Source of the DNA: Mycolicibacterium setense
GTDB lineage: Bacteria; Actinomycetota; Actinomycetes; Mycobacteriales; Mycobacteriaceae
NCBI RefSeq assembly: GCF_000805385.1
Contig: NZ_JTJW01000006.1
Location: 1,302,001 to 1,366,000, forward strand
DNA: 64,000 bases
Direction of reading: 5' to 3'
Shown here: positions 42,534 through 51,683 of the stretch, one piece after another
Layout of the letters: each line of letters starts with the position of its first letter
Position numbering within the stretch: position 1 is the first letter of the stretch
The notes under the pieces: generated by a model
Told to the model about the DNA's origin: nothing
What the model saw: the letters and a program-made list of their open reading frames with translations, nothing else
Database searches by the model: none
Made by a program: the position numbers and the translations under genes

Positions 42534-43751
42534 GTGGGTCGCGTTCTGATCATCGGATCGGGTTTCGCCGGGTTGTGGGCAGCGCTCGCCGCGGCCCGAC
42601 GGGTAGACGAGATCGGATCAGCGGAGGCCCCGGTCGAGATCACCGTCATCAGCGACCGGCCCTTCCACGACATCCGGGTGCGCAACTACGAAACCGACCT
42701 CACGGAATGCCGGATCCCGCTGGGCGAACTGCTCGATCCCGCCGGTGTGGCCCACATCGTCGCCGAGGTCACCGCAATCGATGTCGAGGCTCGCACTGTC
42801 ACCGCGCAGCAGGGCGGGCGAACGCTCGTCGTCGACTATGACCGTCTGGTGTTGGCGGCAGGCAGCCGGGTCGCGCGACCTGATGTCCCCGGGCTTGCCG
42901 AGTTCGGTTTCGACGTCGACACGTTCGACGGCGCCACCCGGCTGGCCTCCCATCTGGACGCCGTGACCGCCGATCCCCGAACAACAGGAGCTGCAACGGT
43001 CGTCGTGGTCGGGGCGGGGCTCACCGGTATCGAGACCGCGTGCGAGTTACCCGCGCGCCTGGCCGCGATGTGCGCCGGCACCGTCACGCCCCGGGTTCTG
43101 CTGGTCGACCACAATGCCCAGGTGGGGTCGGATATGGGTGCATCGGCGCGGCCGGTGATCGAAACGGCGTTGGCCGAGAACGGGGTTGAGGTCATGACCG
43201 GTGTCAGCGTGGACGCGGTTGACATCGGCGCGGTCACGCTCTCATCGGGAGCCATGGTGCCTACTGCGACCGTGGTGTGGTGCGCGGGAATGCGGGCCAA
43301 TCCTCTGACGGCGCAGTTCCCGGTGACGCTCGACCGGTTCGGGCGGTTGCCGGTCGACGACTTCCTTCGGGTCGACGGGGTGTCGGGAGTTCTCGCGGCA
43401 GGCGATGTGGCCGCGGCCAGAGTGGACGATGGTCATCTGTCGGTGATGTCGTGTCAGCACGGCAGGCCGATGGGTCGGTACGCCGGGTACAACGTGATCG
43501 GCGACATTCTCGGACTCCCGATGCGTGCACTTCGAATCCCTTGGTATGTCACCGTTCTCGATCTGGGTCCGGCGGGCGCGGTCTACACCGAGGGCTGGGA
43601 TCGGCGAGTCGTGGCAACCGGGACGGTGGCCACGGCCACGAAGCGGACCATCAACACCGAACGGATCTACCCACCGCTCACCGGTGACCGCAAGGCGTTG
43701 CTCGCTGCCGCCGCACCGGATCTTCAGTCCAGGCCGGAGCGGGGCGGGTAA
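42534..43751 (+). CDS. NAD(P)H:quinone-type FAD oxidoreductase (NDH-2-like)
   Basis: The 405-residue two-dinucleotide-fold flavoprotein begins GRVLIIGSGFAGLWAALAAARR (FAD site). ATVVVVGAGLTGIETACEL near 155 is the NADH site, and GVSGVLAAGDVAAAR is the FAD O2' loop. It lacks a C-terminal amphipathic membrane helix typical of true NDH-2. The family also includes carotenoid- and quinone-linked reductases. GTG 42534 follows the GT87 stop by 4 bases. It converges on another NDH-2-like gene, with a hairpin between them. Confidence 0.85.
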   Translation: MGRVLIIGSGFAGLWAALAAARRVDEIGSAEAPVEITVISDRPFHDIRVRNYETDLTECRIPLGELLDPAGVAHIVAEVTAIDVEARTVTAQQGGRTLVVDYDRLVLAAGSRVARPDVPGLAEFGFDVDTFDGATRLASHLDAVTADPRTTGAATVVVVGAGLTGIETACELPARLAAMCAGTVTPRVLLVDHNAQVGSDMGASARPVIETALAENGVEVMTGVSVDAVDIGAVTLSSGAMVPTATVVWCAGMRANPLTAQFPVTLDRFGRLPVDDFLRVDGVSGVLAAGDVAAARVDDGHLSVMSCQHGRPMGRYAGYNVIGDILGLPMRALRIPWYVTVLDLGPAGAVYTEGWDRRVVATGTVATATKRTINTERIYPPLTGDRKALLAAAAPDLQSRPERGG

Positions 43752-43763
43752 CTGATTACTGAA

Positions 43764-43780
43764 ACCGGCGCGAAGCCGGT
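43764..43780. terminator. hairpin between convergent flavoprotein genes
   Basis: ACCGGC (43764-43769), loop GCGAA, GCCGGT (43775-43780) form a perfect 6-bp stem; TGAA/TTCA on the outside extend it with a one-base bulge. GGTTTTG follows on the plus strand. It lies between the stops of the two convergent NDH-2-like genes. Confidence 0.6.
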
Positions 43781-43782
43781 GT

Positions 43783-45132
43783 TCAGGTTTTGTCGCGCTC
43801 CGGAGACGAATCAGGTGGCGGTGGCAGCGCATCCCACGTCGTCCACGTGTAGCGCTGCTCGGGAAGGCCGGCGGCACCGAGCATGAATGCCCGGTGCGAG
43901 CGGCTGGCGCGCGCGATCGTGACCAGCCAGGTGCCGACCGTGCTGAACCGGTTGCGGATTCCCGCCAGGAACGCGATGTGGATGAAACCCCACGCCAGCC
44001 AACCGAAGAACCCGGCCACCTTCACCGGGCCGACTTGCAGAAGTGCTTGACCCCGGGCGATATACGCCGCTGAGCCGAGGTCGCGGTAACGAAAAGGCTT
44101 TCGGGGCTTGCCTGCGAGTTCTCGGCGGACACACGACGCGACGTGCAACCCGCCCTGCATCGCGTTTTCGGCGACACCGGGGAGGTTCTCGCGGCCGGCC
44201 AGGTCGCCGATCACGAACACCTCGGGATATCCGGCGACCGAAAGGTCCGGCTCCACAGCGATTCTGCCGCTGCGATCGGTCTCGGCGCCCAGCACCTCGG
44301 CGATGTGCCGGGCGAACGGCACAGCCTCGACCCCCGCGGTCCACAACACGGTCCGCGCCGCGTATTGCTCGTCGGGACCACCGGCTTTCGGAGAGATCGT
44401 GACCCCGTCCCGACGGACGTCGGTGACATGAACACCCATGTGCAACTCGACGCCCAGCCGGTTCAGCGATTGCGTCGCCTTCTCCCCCAGCTCGGGACAG
44501 AATGCCTTCAGCACCCGCTCACCGCCGTCGAACAACAGCACCCTGGCTTCCTCGGGATCGATGCTGTGGAATTCGTGCGCCAAGGTTCGGGTGGCCATCT
44601 CCCGGATCTGCCCGGCCAGCTCGACTCCGGTAGGCCCGCCCCCGGCCACGGCGAATGTCAGCCAACCGTCGCGTTCGGGCCCCGGCGGCAGCGTCTCGGC
44701 GATCTCGAAGGCGGTGAAGACGCGCTGCCGGATGTGAAGCGCGTCATCGAGCGTCTTCATCCCCGGCGCCCATTGCGCGAAATGCTCTTTGCCGAAGTAG
44801 GACTGCTGCATTCCCGCCGCCACGACGAGTACGTCGTAGTCGATGGTGAACGTCGTCTCGTCCGGCCGGCGGGCGGTCACCTGACGCGACTGAGGGTCGA
44901 CGTCGACCGCTTCGCCGAGCAGGGTGGTGACGTTGCGGTGACGCGCGAACTCCTCACGCAGCGGGCGACTGATCTGCCCGATGCTCAACGTCCCAGTGGC
45001 ACATTGGTAGAGCAGCGGCTGGAACAGGTGTCCGGCCGCCCGGTCGAGCAGGGTCACGTCGACGTCCACGCCGCCCAGGCGGCGCGCACAGAACAGGCCG
45101 CCGAATCCCCCACCGATGATCAACACTCTCAT
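43783..45132 (-). CDS. type II NADH dehydrogenase-like flavoprotein
   Basis: The 449-residue protein begins MRVLIIGGGFGGLFCARRLGG (FAD site). The usual NDH-2 segment HLFQPLLYQCATGTLSIGQISRPLRE follows, then the NADH site TFAVAGGGPTGVELAGQI and the VFVIGDLAGRENLPGVAENAMQGGLHVA quinone-side loop. The C-terminus has YRDLGSAAYIARGQALLQVGPVKVAGFFGWLAWGFIHIAFLAGIRNR, a membrane-associating helix pair. These match Ndh closely, so it probably feeds electrons from NADH to menaquinone at the inner face of the membrane. ATG 45132 is chosen; GTG 45147 is possible. Confidence 0.9.
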   Translation of the reverse strand: MRVLIIGGGFGGLFCARRLGGVDVDVTLLDRAAGHLFQPLLYQCATGTLSIGQISRPLREEFARHRNVTTLLGEAVDVDPQSRQVTARRPDETTFTIDYDVLVVAAGMQQSYFGKEHFAQWAPGMKTLDDALHIRQRVFTAFEIAETLPPGPERDGWLTFAVAGGGPTGVELAGQIREMATRTLAHEFHSIDPEEARVLLFDGGERVLKAFCPELGEKATQSLNRLGVELHMGVHVTDVRRDGVTISPKAGGPDEQYAARTVLWTAGVEAVPFARHIAEVLGAETDRSGRIAVEPDLSVAGYPEVFVIGDLAGRENLPGVAENAMQGGLHVASCVRRELAGKPRKPFRYRDLGSAAYIARGQALLQVGPVKVAGFFGWLAWGFIHIAFLAGIRNRFSTVGTWLVTIARASRSHRAFMLGAAGLPEQRYTWTTWDALPPPPDSSPERDKT

Positions 45133-45157
45133 CCGACTGTTGCCCACAACTAGGAGG

Positions 45158-46327
45158 TTAGCCGCCGCCGGAGGAAATGCGACCGTGCAGGACAGACGCG
45201 CGCAGGGTGAGGTGGTTGCGCTCGGCAAGCGATTGCGCCTCGGCGGCGGCCCGCACGTAGAGCTGTGCCGCGGTCGCGATGTCGCCCGCACGCTCATGCA
45301 GATAGGCGGCTGCGGCGGTGTGACGTGGCAGCGTCGGCTCCAATTCGGCGAGCGCCGCGAGCCCTGCCCGCGGACCGTCTGCCTCCCCCACGGCGACCGC
45401 TCGGTTCAGCCGCACCACCGGACTGTCGGTGAGGGCGACGAGTTCGTCGTACCACTCGACGATCTGCACCCAGTCGGTCTCCTCGGTGGACGGCGCGTCG
45501 GCGTGCAGCGCCGCGATCGCCGCTTGCGCCTGGTACTCGCCGAGCCGGTCCCGGGCCAGTGCGCCCTGCAGGATGTAAATCCCCTCGGCGATGAGGTCAC
45601 GCCGCCACAGCGTTCGGTCCTGGTCCGCCAGGGGAACCAGGGTCCCGTCGGCACGGGTACGCGCCGGACGCCGGGCATGGTGCAAGAGGAACAGCGCGAG
45701 CACACCCGCGACATCCGGGTCGTCGGTGGTCCTGGCCAATTGGCGGGCGAGCCTGATGGCCTCGGCGGCCAGGTCGATGTCGCCGGTGTAGCCCTCGTTG
45801 AACACCAGATACAGCACGCGCAGGACGGTGCCCAGATCGCCGGGACGATCCAGCCGAACTGTGCTGACTGTGCGCTTGGCGCGGCTGATCCGTTGCGCCA
45901 TGGTCGATTCCGGCACCAGATAGGCCTGCGCGATCTGGCGGGTGGTCAGGCCGCCGACCGCACGCAGCGTCAGCGCGACGGCCGACGACGCGGTCAGCTT
46001 CGGATGTGCGCACAGGAAGTACAGCTGCAGCGTGTCGTCCGCCGCCGAGGCAGGTTCGGCCGCCGGTTCGGCCAAGACCTGCGCCTCGCGGTTGCGCCGC
46101 GCGACATCGGAGCGCGTGGTGTCGAGGAATCGCCGCCACGCCGTCGTGACCAGCCAGCCCTTGGGATCGTCGGGTCGCCGGGTCGGCCAGGTTTCCCAGG
46201 CGCGGACCAACGCCTCCTGTACGGCGTCCTCGGCTGTCGCGAAGTCGGCCCCGCGGTGGACGAGAGCGGCCAGGACGCCGGGAATCAGATCCCGCAACTG
46301 GGCCTCGTCCACCGCGCCGGGCTCCAT
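45158..46327 (-). CDS. ECF42-type RNA polymerase sigma factor
   Basis: The protein has 389 residues. Sigma region 2 spans about 8-75 (ALVHRGADFATAEDAVQEALVRAWETWPTRRPDDPKGWL) and region 4 about 105-160 (ALTLRAVGGLTTRQIAQAYLVPESTMAQRISRAKRTV). A C-terminal extension of some 220 helical residues (LYLVFNEGYTGDIDLAAEAIRLARQL, VRLNRAVAVGEADGPRAGL) defines ECF42/SigJ-like factors. No anti-sigma gene is adjacent; the extension is thought to regulate activity. Its ATG abuts the stop of the upstream YCII gene (TAGATG). Target promoters are unknown. Confidence 0.92.
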   Translation of the reverse strand: MEPGAVDEAQLRDLIPGVLAALVHRGADFATAEDAVQEALVRAWETWPTRRPDDPKGWLVTTAWRRFLDTTRSDVARRNREAQVLAEPAAEPASAADDTLQLYFLCAHPKLTASSAVALTLRAVGGLTTRQIAQAYLVPESTMAQRISRAKRTVSTVRLDRPGDLGTVLRVLYLVFNEGYTGDIDLAAEAIRLARQLARTTDDPDVAGVLALFLLHHARRPARTRADGTLVPLADQDRTLWRRDLIAEGIYILQGALARDRLGEYQAQAAIAALHADAPSTEETDWVQIVEWYDELVALTDSPVVRLNRAVAVGEADGPRAGLAALAELEPTLPRHTAAAAYLHERAGDIATAAQLYVRAAAEAQSLAERNHLTLRASVLHGRISSGGG

Positions 46328-46735
46328 CTATTCGGTCACGGTCGGCGGGGCGGTCAGGAACGGACGTACCTCGAGCCACTCGTGGATGGGCCTGCCACCC
46401 GCGCCGGGCGCCGCGGACAGTTCTCCGGCAAGCTCGACCGCACGGTCATAGGACTCGACGTCGATGATCATCCAGCCTGCGATCAGGTCCTTGGTTTCGG
46501 CGAACGGGCCGTCGGTTACCGGCGGCTTACCCTCGCCGTCGTGGCGCACCCAGGCCCCCTCCGGGGCGAGGGCCTGGCTGTCGACGTACTCGCCGCTGTC
46601 TTTCAGGCGATCCGCGAAATCGTTCATGTACTGGATGTGGGCCTCGATCTCGGCCGGCGTCCACTGGTCCATCGGGATGTCGTTGACCGCTGCGGGCGCG
46701 CCTCGGTAGTGCTTGAGAAACAGGTACTTGGCCAT
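46328..46735 (-). CDS. YCII-related DGPF-domain protein
   Basis: The 135-residue protein opens MAKYLFLKHYRGAP and carries TDGPFAETKDLIAGWMIIDVESYDRAVELA, including the DGPF signature. Such proteins are the conserved genomic partners of ECF42 sigma factors, often as sigma targets, and may be small enzymes or ligand-binding proteins. ATG 46735 is followed by an ordered ferredoxin-like fold. It is the first gene of the pair and directly abuts the sigma gene. Confidence 0.9.
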   Translation of the reverse strand: MAKYLFLKHYRGAPAAVNDIPMDQWTPAEIEAHIQYMNDFADRLKDSGEYVDSQALAPEGAWVRHDGEGKPPVTDGPFAETKDLIAGWMIIDVESYDRAVELAGELSAAPGAGGRPIHEWLEVRPFLTAPPTVTE

Positions 46736-46971
46736 GGGATTCTCCCTTCAGTTCTGCGACCCTAGTTGGTCGCTCACCTCTGGGACGGAGCCGTCGCGGC
46801 GTTCTCGACATCCGGCACAGAAACTTTTCTGATCTCATCCGCGGGCCACATCGTGCGGGTTCAGGATGACCGATGTGCCCGTCGCCTACCTCAAGTGCAG
46901 AATCAACCACTTCGTTTGGCTAAGCTTCGGGTACCAAGTTCTTCTCCAGTCGAGCACCGAGGTGGACATTC

Positions 46972-47208
46972 ATGTTCATGAGCAAGGCAACCCTGGCGAC
47001 CATCGCGGCCACGGGCATGTTGGGGGCCGCCATCGGCCTGGGCACCGCCATCGCGAGTGCCGATCCCGACCCGAGCCTCCCGCCGCCGCCGAATGCGCCC
47101 AAGAAACCGGCCGAGACGTGGCAAGGCCACCCGATGGTGTGGTGGAACCTGCCCGCGGGCGGCCACTGGGGTGTCTGGATCAACGGCGACTTCCTTCCGT
47201 TCACCTGA
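46972..47208 (+). CDS. small exported protein
   Basis: The 78-residue protein has a signal peptide (KATLATIAATGMLGAAIGLGTAIASA, cleavage about residue 30) and a mature part of about 48 residues, DPDPSLPPPPNAPKKPAETW then GHPMVWWNLPAGGHWGVWINGDFLPFT. The Trp-rich end resembles short secreted mycobacterial proteins I cannot name. GAGGTGG lies upstream of ATG 46972, and ATG 46978 is an alternative. Function is unknown. Confidence 0.65.
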   Translation: MFMSKATLATIAATGMLGAAIGLGTAIASADPDPSLPPPPNAPKKPAETWQGHPMVWWNLPAGGHWGVWINGDFLPFT

Positions 47209-47233
47209 TCGCTGAACCGGACCTGAGGGCCCG

Positions 47234-48082
47234 ATGACATCGGTCGAGGCCATCGCCGCGGCCCCGTTCCTCGACGGGCTCGTCTACGGCGAAGGGCCAC
47301 GCTGGCACGGTGAGCGCCTGTGGTTCACCGACGGACTCGCCGGCCGGGTGTACTCGGTCGGCGAAGCCGGTGACCTCGCAGTCGAGGTCGAACTCGCACG
47401 GGCCTCGGGGCTCGGCTGGCTTCCAGACGGAACACTGGTGGTGTCAACGCTTTTCGCGGCCGAGCTGCACCACGTCGACGCCGCCGGCAGCGTCACCGCC
47501 TCGTACGACATCAGTGACGTCGCATGGTCCACCAATGATCTGCTGGTGGCCCCGGACGGCCGGACATTCGTCGACCTCTACATCGCAGACGGCCGTACCA
47601 TCACCGGCAGCATCGGGCTGGTCGGCGCCGACGGTACCGTGCGGGTCGTCGCGCGCGGGCTGTCGATGCCCAACGGACTCGGCATCCTGCCCGATGGGTC
47701 GACCCTGGTGGTCAGCGAGACCCACGGGTCGCGGCTGTTGGCCTTCACCGTCGGCCTCGACGGCAACCTGGGCAGCCCGACCGTCTTCGCCGAACTCGGA
47801 CCGGACCGGCATCCCGACGGATTGTGCGTCGATGCCGCGGGCGGAGTCTGGGTCGGCTGTTACGACACCGCGGAGTTCCTGCGTGTGATCGCCGGCGGAG
47901 AGATCACTCACCGCATCGGGATCGACCGCGGCTGGGCAGTCGCACCTGCGCTGGGCGGTCACGACGGCCGAACGCTGTACCTCGTGGTCGACGACACGAC
48001 CCATGAAGGCCTTCTGGCGGGCTCGTCGACCGGACGGATCCTGCAGGCGCGCGTCGGCGTTCCCGGTGTGGGATCACCCTGA
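47234..48082 (+). CDS. SMP-30/gluconolactonase-like beta-propeller
   Basis: This is a 282-residue six-bladed propeller. Landmarks are LVYGEGPRWHGERLWFTDGLAGRVYSV (metal Glu in GEGPRWH), SGLGWLPDGTLVVS, STNDLLVAPDGRTFVD (metal Asn), MPNGLGILPDGSTLVVSETHGSRL and HPDGLCVDAAGGVWVGCYDTAEFLRV (metal Asp). This is the SGL family, hydrolases acting on lactones or similar esters with a divalent metal. ATG 47234 follows GAGGGCCCG. It is convergent with the ThrE-like gene. The natural substrate is unknown. Confidence 0.9.
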   Translation: MTSVEAIAAAPFLDGLVYGEGPRWHGERLWFTDGLAGRVYSVGEAGDLAVEVELARASGLGWLPDGTLVVSTLFAAELHHVDAAGSVTASYDISDVAWSTNDLLVAPDGRTFVDLYIADGRTITGSIGLVGADGTVRVVARGLSMPNGLGILPDGSTLVVSETHGSRLLAFTVGLDGNLGSPTVFAELGPDRHPDGLCVDAAGGVWVGCYDTAEFLRVIAGGEITHRIGIDRGWAVAPALGGHDGRTLYLVVDDTTHEGLLAGSSTGRILQARVGVPGVGSP

Positions 48083-48091
48083 CCGGCTGAT

Positions 48092-49648
48092 TCAGTGGCC
48101 AGGTTCCGCACTCTCATCGGCGTCCGGCTCATCGGCAGGGGCCGCTTCCAACGGGACGCTTTCGCGTTGAACACCGACAACCGGGGTGTTCTCGGCCGGT
48201 TGTAGCTGCACCACCTGGCCCACTGCCCGGCGCAGCCCCGGCGGCCCTTCTTTGCGGAAGAACTCACCGATGCGTCCGGCCCGGTATCGCAATGGCGAGC
48301 CGAGTAGTTCACCCATCACCACGCCGCTACCGAGTGCCAACGCCGTCGCGGCCGCGGTCAGCAGGTGCGCCAGTCCCTCACCGAACTTCTCATCCACGGC
48401 GAAGGCGAACACCGCCCAGAACACCGCGAGGCCCGGCAGCATCGGCATGATGCCGGCGGTCGCCGTCACCAGCGCCGGAGACTGCCGGCGAATGGAGATC
48501 AGCGTGGCCAGAAAACCGACACCGACCGCCGCGATGCCGGTGGCCGCCCACTGGCCGAACCCGGCGGTCCCCAGGCCGATCAACGTGAGCTCCGCCAGCC
48601 CGGCCGCGAGCCCGGCCGTGGGTAGCGAACGCAGCGGTGCATAGCTGGCCATGGTCAGACAGATCCCCGCCAGCGCGGCACCCAGGACCGCCAAGACGAT
48701 CGGCAGTGGTCCCCTCGGCGTGATGAAGGTGCCCGCGGTGTTGACGTGCAGTTCGATCTCGACGCCCAGCAGCGTGGCGGCCTGAAGCGCCCCGGTGATG
48801 CCGACGACGATGCCCGCGGTGAGAAAGACCGCATCACCGAGGCGCGCGACCGCGGTGACCATGTACCCGGTCAGCGCATCCTGTACCGCACCGACCAGGG
48901 TCATGCCGGACAACAGCAACACGATGCCGGTGGCGACCAGCGCGCTGAGACCCTGTCCGGCGTAGCGGTAAGCCCCCAGCGCGATCACCGTCGCGATCGC
49001 CGCGCCGACCGCATGCTGGAAGAAGAACGGCGTACCGATGCGGTTCAGCAGCCGGCCGACCCGGTCGATCAGCGCGGCGGTGAGGCTGGCCAGCAGGCAG
49101 GTCAACCAGTTGCCGCCCAGCAGCATCGCGATGCCGAGCGCGAAACCCGCCCATCCGGCCGTCGCGAGCCACCGAGGGAACGGATGCGGGCTCTCGGTCA
49201 GCTCATCCATGGCCTCGTGGGCCTCGTCGACGGTGATACCGCCGGAGGTGATCCGCCGCACCAGCCGATCGAGCTGGGCAAGCCGGGTGTAATCCGTCGA
49301 CCTGGTCCGCACCGCGCGCATGATCGTGACCGGTGGACTGTCCGCGGTGGGCAGCGCCGACACGATGATCGTCGCGACAGTGATGTCGACGACGCAGTCG
49401 GTGAGCCGGTAGGCCTGGGCCACGTCCTGGGTGGTGGCGACGACGTCGGCGGTACCGGACCCCGACGACAGCATGACCTCGGCGAGCCGGATGGTCAGGT
49501 CGAGCACCTTGCGGGTGTGCACGTCACCCATCCCGGCCGATGCGCGACTGCGCCGGCCGGCGACCGGTGCCGGATCGCGGCGTCCGCGCAGCGCCATACG
49601 CAGCCCCCCGCGCAAGCGGGCCCTGCCGTTCAGGCCTTCCTCAGTCAT
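48092..49648 (-). CDS. ThrE-like threonine/serine exporter
   Basis: The protein has 518 residues. The N-terminal cytoplasmic half is DUF1212/ThrE (VHTRKVLDLTIRLAEVMLSSGSGTADVVATTQDVAQAYRL, with the MSSGSGT-type motif), followed by about ten membrane segments including the DUF3815-like half (FFFQHAVGAAIATVIALGAYRYAG; LVTATAGIMPMLPGLAVFWAVFAF). A hydrophilic C-terminal tail of about 75 residues follows. Family members export threonine or serine by proton motive force. The start ATG 49648 may be downstream (MGDVH) since the first 38 residues are low-complexity and basic. Confidence 0.9.
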   Translation of the reverse strand: MTEEGLNGRARLRGGLRMALRGRRDPAPVAGRRSRASAGMGDVHTRKVLDLTIRLAEVMLSSGSGTADVVATTQDVAQAYRLTDCVVDITVATIIVSALPTADSPPVTIMRAVRTRSTDYTRLAQLDRLVRRITSGGITVDEAHEAMDELTESPHPFPRWLATAGWAGFALGIAMLLGGNWLTCLLASLTAALIDRVGRLLNRIGTPFFFQHAVGAAIATVIALGAYRYAGQGLSALVATGIVLLLSGMTLVGAVQDALTGYMVTAVARLGDAVFLTAGIVVGITGALQAATLLGVEIELHVNTAGTFITPRGPLPIVLAVLGAALAGICLTMASYAPLRSLPTAGLAAGLAELTLIGLGTAGFGQWAATGIAAVGVGFLATLISIRRQSPALVTATAGIMPMLPGLAVFWAVFAFAVDEKFGEGLAHLLTAAATALALGSGVVMGELLGSPLRYRAGRIGEFFRKEGPPGLRRAVGQVVQLQPAENTPVVGVQRESVPLEAAPADEPDADESAEPGH

Positions 49649-49712
49649 CGTTCAAAAGCGTACTTAGGAACGGGCGGGTCCCGGTGGAACTACGGCCCAG
49701 CCTGCGATGTCG

Positions 49713-50369
49713 TCAGCCGGCGCGGTCGGCCGCCCGGATCACATCGGAGCCGACGAAGTCGAAGATCTGGGCACCGGGCACCAACGGTTCGGGCTGCCCG
49801 GTGAACCGATGGGCCCCGACTCCATAGCTCACCTCCGGTGACGACACCCAGATGAGGTCGAAGGACCGCTCGTCAAACCAGTTGAGGATCAACGGGATCC
49901 GGTCCGGAACGGTGCGCCCGCGAGTCCACAGCACGGTGGCACCGGATTTGGCCAGCTGCGGGAAGAACCCGATCGTCCGCTCGATGTCCTCATCGGTGAT
50001 GTTCCCGAAGATGCCGCAGGCCACCACGATGTCGGCGGGTACCAGGTCCGCGTAGTGGTCGGTGAGTGCGGCGTCACCGGTCACCACCTCCACCTCGCTC
50101 AACCCGTACTTGTCCACGGTCCCGGCGGCGACCTCGGCATTGCGGGGATCCAACTCGACCAGACGCGCCCGGATGTCACGGCGACGCGGATGATCCGCCA
50201 GGACCTCCAGCAGATCCCGGCCTTGGCCGGCGCACAGGCTGATGATCCGCAGCGGGCCTGCCGGAGCGTCGTCCAGCGCTTGCCGGATCAGGGTCTGCAC
50301 CGCGCGAAGCCGGTGTGCCAACGCCGAATCGGGCCGGTCGTAATCGTCATGCCAGGTGTGCCAGTCCAC
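49713..50369 (-). CDS. SAM-dependent methyltransferase-like protein
   Basis: The 218-residue protein has motif I RIISLCAGQGRDLLEVLA, ARLVELDPRNAEVAAG (acidic ligand for SAM ribose) and ADIVVACGIFGNITDEDIERTI. The latter two are typical of a class I fold. It begins MDWHTWHDDYDRPDSALAHRL, a feature seen in a small actinobacterial methyltransferase family. It is on the same strand as the ThrE gene after 64 bases. The substrate is unknown. Confidence 0.85.
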   Translation of the reverse strand: MDWHTWHDDYDRPDSALAHRLRAVQTLIRQALDDAPAGPLRIISLCAGQGRDLLEVLADHPRRRDIRARLVELDPRNAEVAAGTVDKYGLSEVEVVTGDAALTDHYADLVPADIVVACGIFGNITDEDIERTIGFFPQLAKSGATVLWTRGRTVPDRIPLILNWFDERSFDLIWVSSPEVSYGVGAHRFTGQPEPLVPGAQIFDFVGSDVIRAADRAG

Positions 50370-50581
50370 GTCCGGACCCTATCGCCGCAATCCTCCTGGC
50401 TCCGGCGCGCCTGCCGAGGACGTGCCCTGCCACTTGACCGTGACCGCCCGCGACGGATTCGTGAATCCTACTGGTACGCAACGCTGTTCGATCCAGCGCG
50501 ACCCGGGTTCCCGACCTGCGCACCAGTTAATCGCGGCGTGATCAATATTGGCGGCCGGATCGCTCGGTCGCCAGGAAGCGA

Positions 50582-51505
50582 CTATCTGCCGTGAGAGGCG
50601 AAGAACTGGCCGGACAGGTCAGAGGCGTCGAAGGCTCGACTTGCTGCGCCCACGCTCTGGACCGGAAGTAACTCGGGCACGCCCGGCCACGTGTGCCCGC
50701 CGCCGTCGATCCGCATGAACACCACCGCTGTTCCGGCCGCACACCCATCGGAGGCGATGCGGTGGGTCTCGGTGCCGTCGCCGGTGCCGGGCAGCAGCTC
50801 ATCAGACGGTGCCGGGCACCCGTTGGCCTGCCGCCACCGGTCCACCATGGCCGGGCCCGACAGCACGGTGCTCCCTCCGCCGCGCCCGGTCATCGGCCCT
50901 CCGTCGAACGGCACGATGGGGTCCGCTGTCCCATATGTGGCGAGCACCGACACCGGTCGCGATGGACTGCAACCGACATTCGTCCCGAGCGTGCCGGCGA
51001 CCGGCGCGATCGCCGCGAACAGGTCGGCCCGGTCGCACGCCAACCGGTTGGCCATGAACCCCCCGGCCGACAAACCAGTGGCATACACCCGGCCCCGCGG
51101 GATGCCGTTCTCGGCGACGAGGCGGTCGACGAGCGTCGAGATGAACCCCACGTCGTCGACGCCCTGCCGGTCCGGCACCGAGGCGCCACGACCGTCCGCC
51201 CAGCTGTAATCGATGCCATCGGGATAGACGACTGCGAATCCGTGGGCATCCGCGACCGCGTCGTAATGGGTGAGCGCCGCCTGCTCGGCACCGGTCGCAC
51301 CGGCGGCATGCAGATTGACCACCAGCCCCGACGGCGCCCCTCCGGCCGGCAGGTGGAGTCGGTAGGTGCGCATCATGCCGCCGAAGTCGATCTGCGCCGA
51401 CGGCACGGGCGCCGCCCACGCGGACGGGACGCCTACCGTCCAGCCCGATAGGGCGATGAGCGCGGCGAATACCGATGTTCTGAGCCATCCCGGCGTGAAA
51501 TGCAC
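50582..51505 (-). CDS. exported PHB depolymerase-family esterase (LpqC-like)
   Basis: The protein of about 307 residues has an N-terminal signal peptide (GWLRTSVFAALIALSGWTVGVPSAWA) when read from GTG 51505. The esterase fold has GLVVNLHAAGATGAEQAALTHYD, VVYPDGIDYSWADG, the nucleophile elbow YATGLSAGGFMANRLACDRADLFAA (Ser in GLSAGG), VLATYGTADPIVPFDGG (Asp) and RIDGGGHTWPG (His). It resembles LpqC but lacks a lipobox. ATG 51586 and 51604 are in frame but add a non-signal extension. It probably hydrolyses extracellular esters. Confidence 0.85.
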   Translation of the reverse strand: MHFTPGWLRTSVFAALIALSGWTVGVPSAWAAPVPSAQIDFGGMMRTYRLHLPAGGAPSGLVVNLHAAGATGAEQAALTHYDAVADAHGFAVVYPDGIDYSWADGRGASVPDRQGVDDVGFISTLVDRLVAENGIPRGRVYATGLSAGGFMANRLACDRADLFAAIAPVAGTLGTNVGCSPSRPVSVLATYGTADPIVPFDGGPMTGRGGGSTVLSGPAMVDRWRQANGCPAPSDELLPGTGDGTETHRIASDGCAAGTAVVFMRIDGGGHTWPGVPELLPVQSVGAASRAFDASDLSGQFFASHGR

Positions 51506-51683
51506 CGGGGCAGAGTAGATGTCACGGACGAACTTTCGGACAACACCACGTGGCCGTCCGGACAAAATCCGCCCGGCAACCGTGTCCATCCGCTTCCATC
51601 CCATCCCGGCCCCCACCGATTCGTCGTCCAGCAAACGAAGTACCGACGCTACCTGTTCACAGCGACGGGCGGGGTGGGATAGA

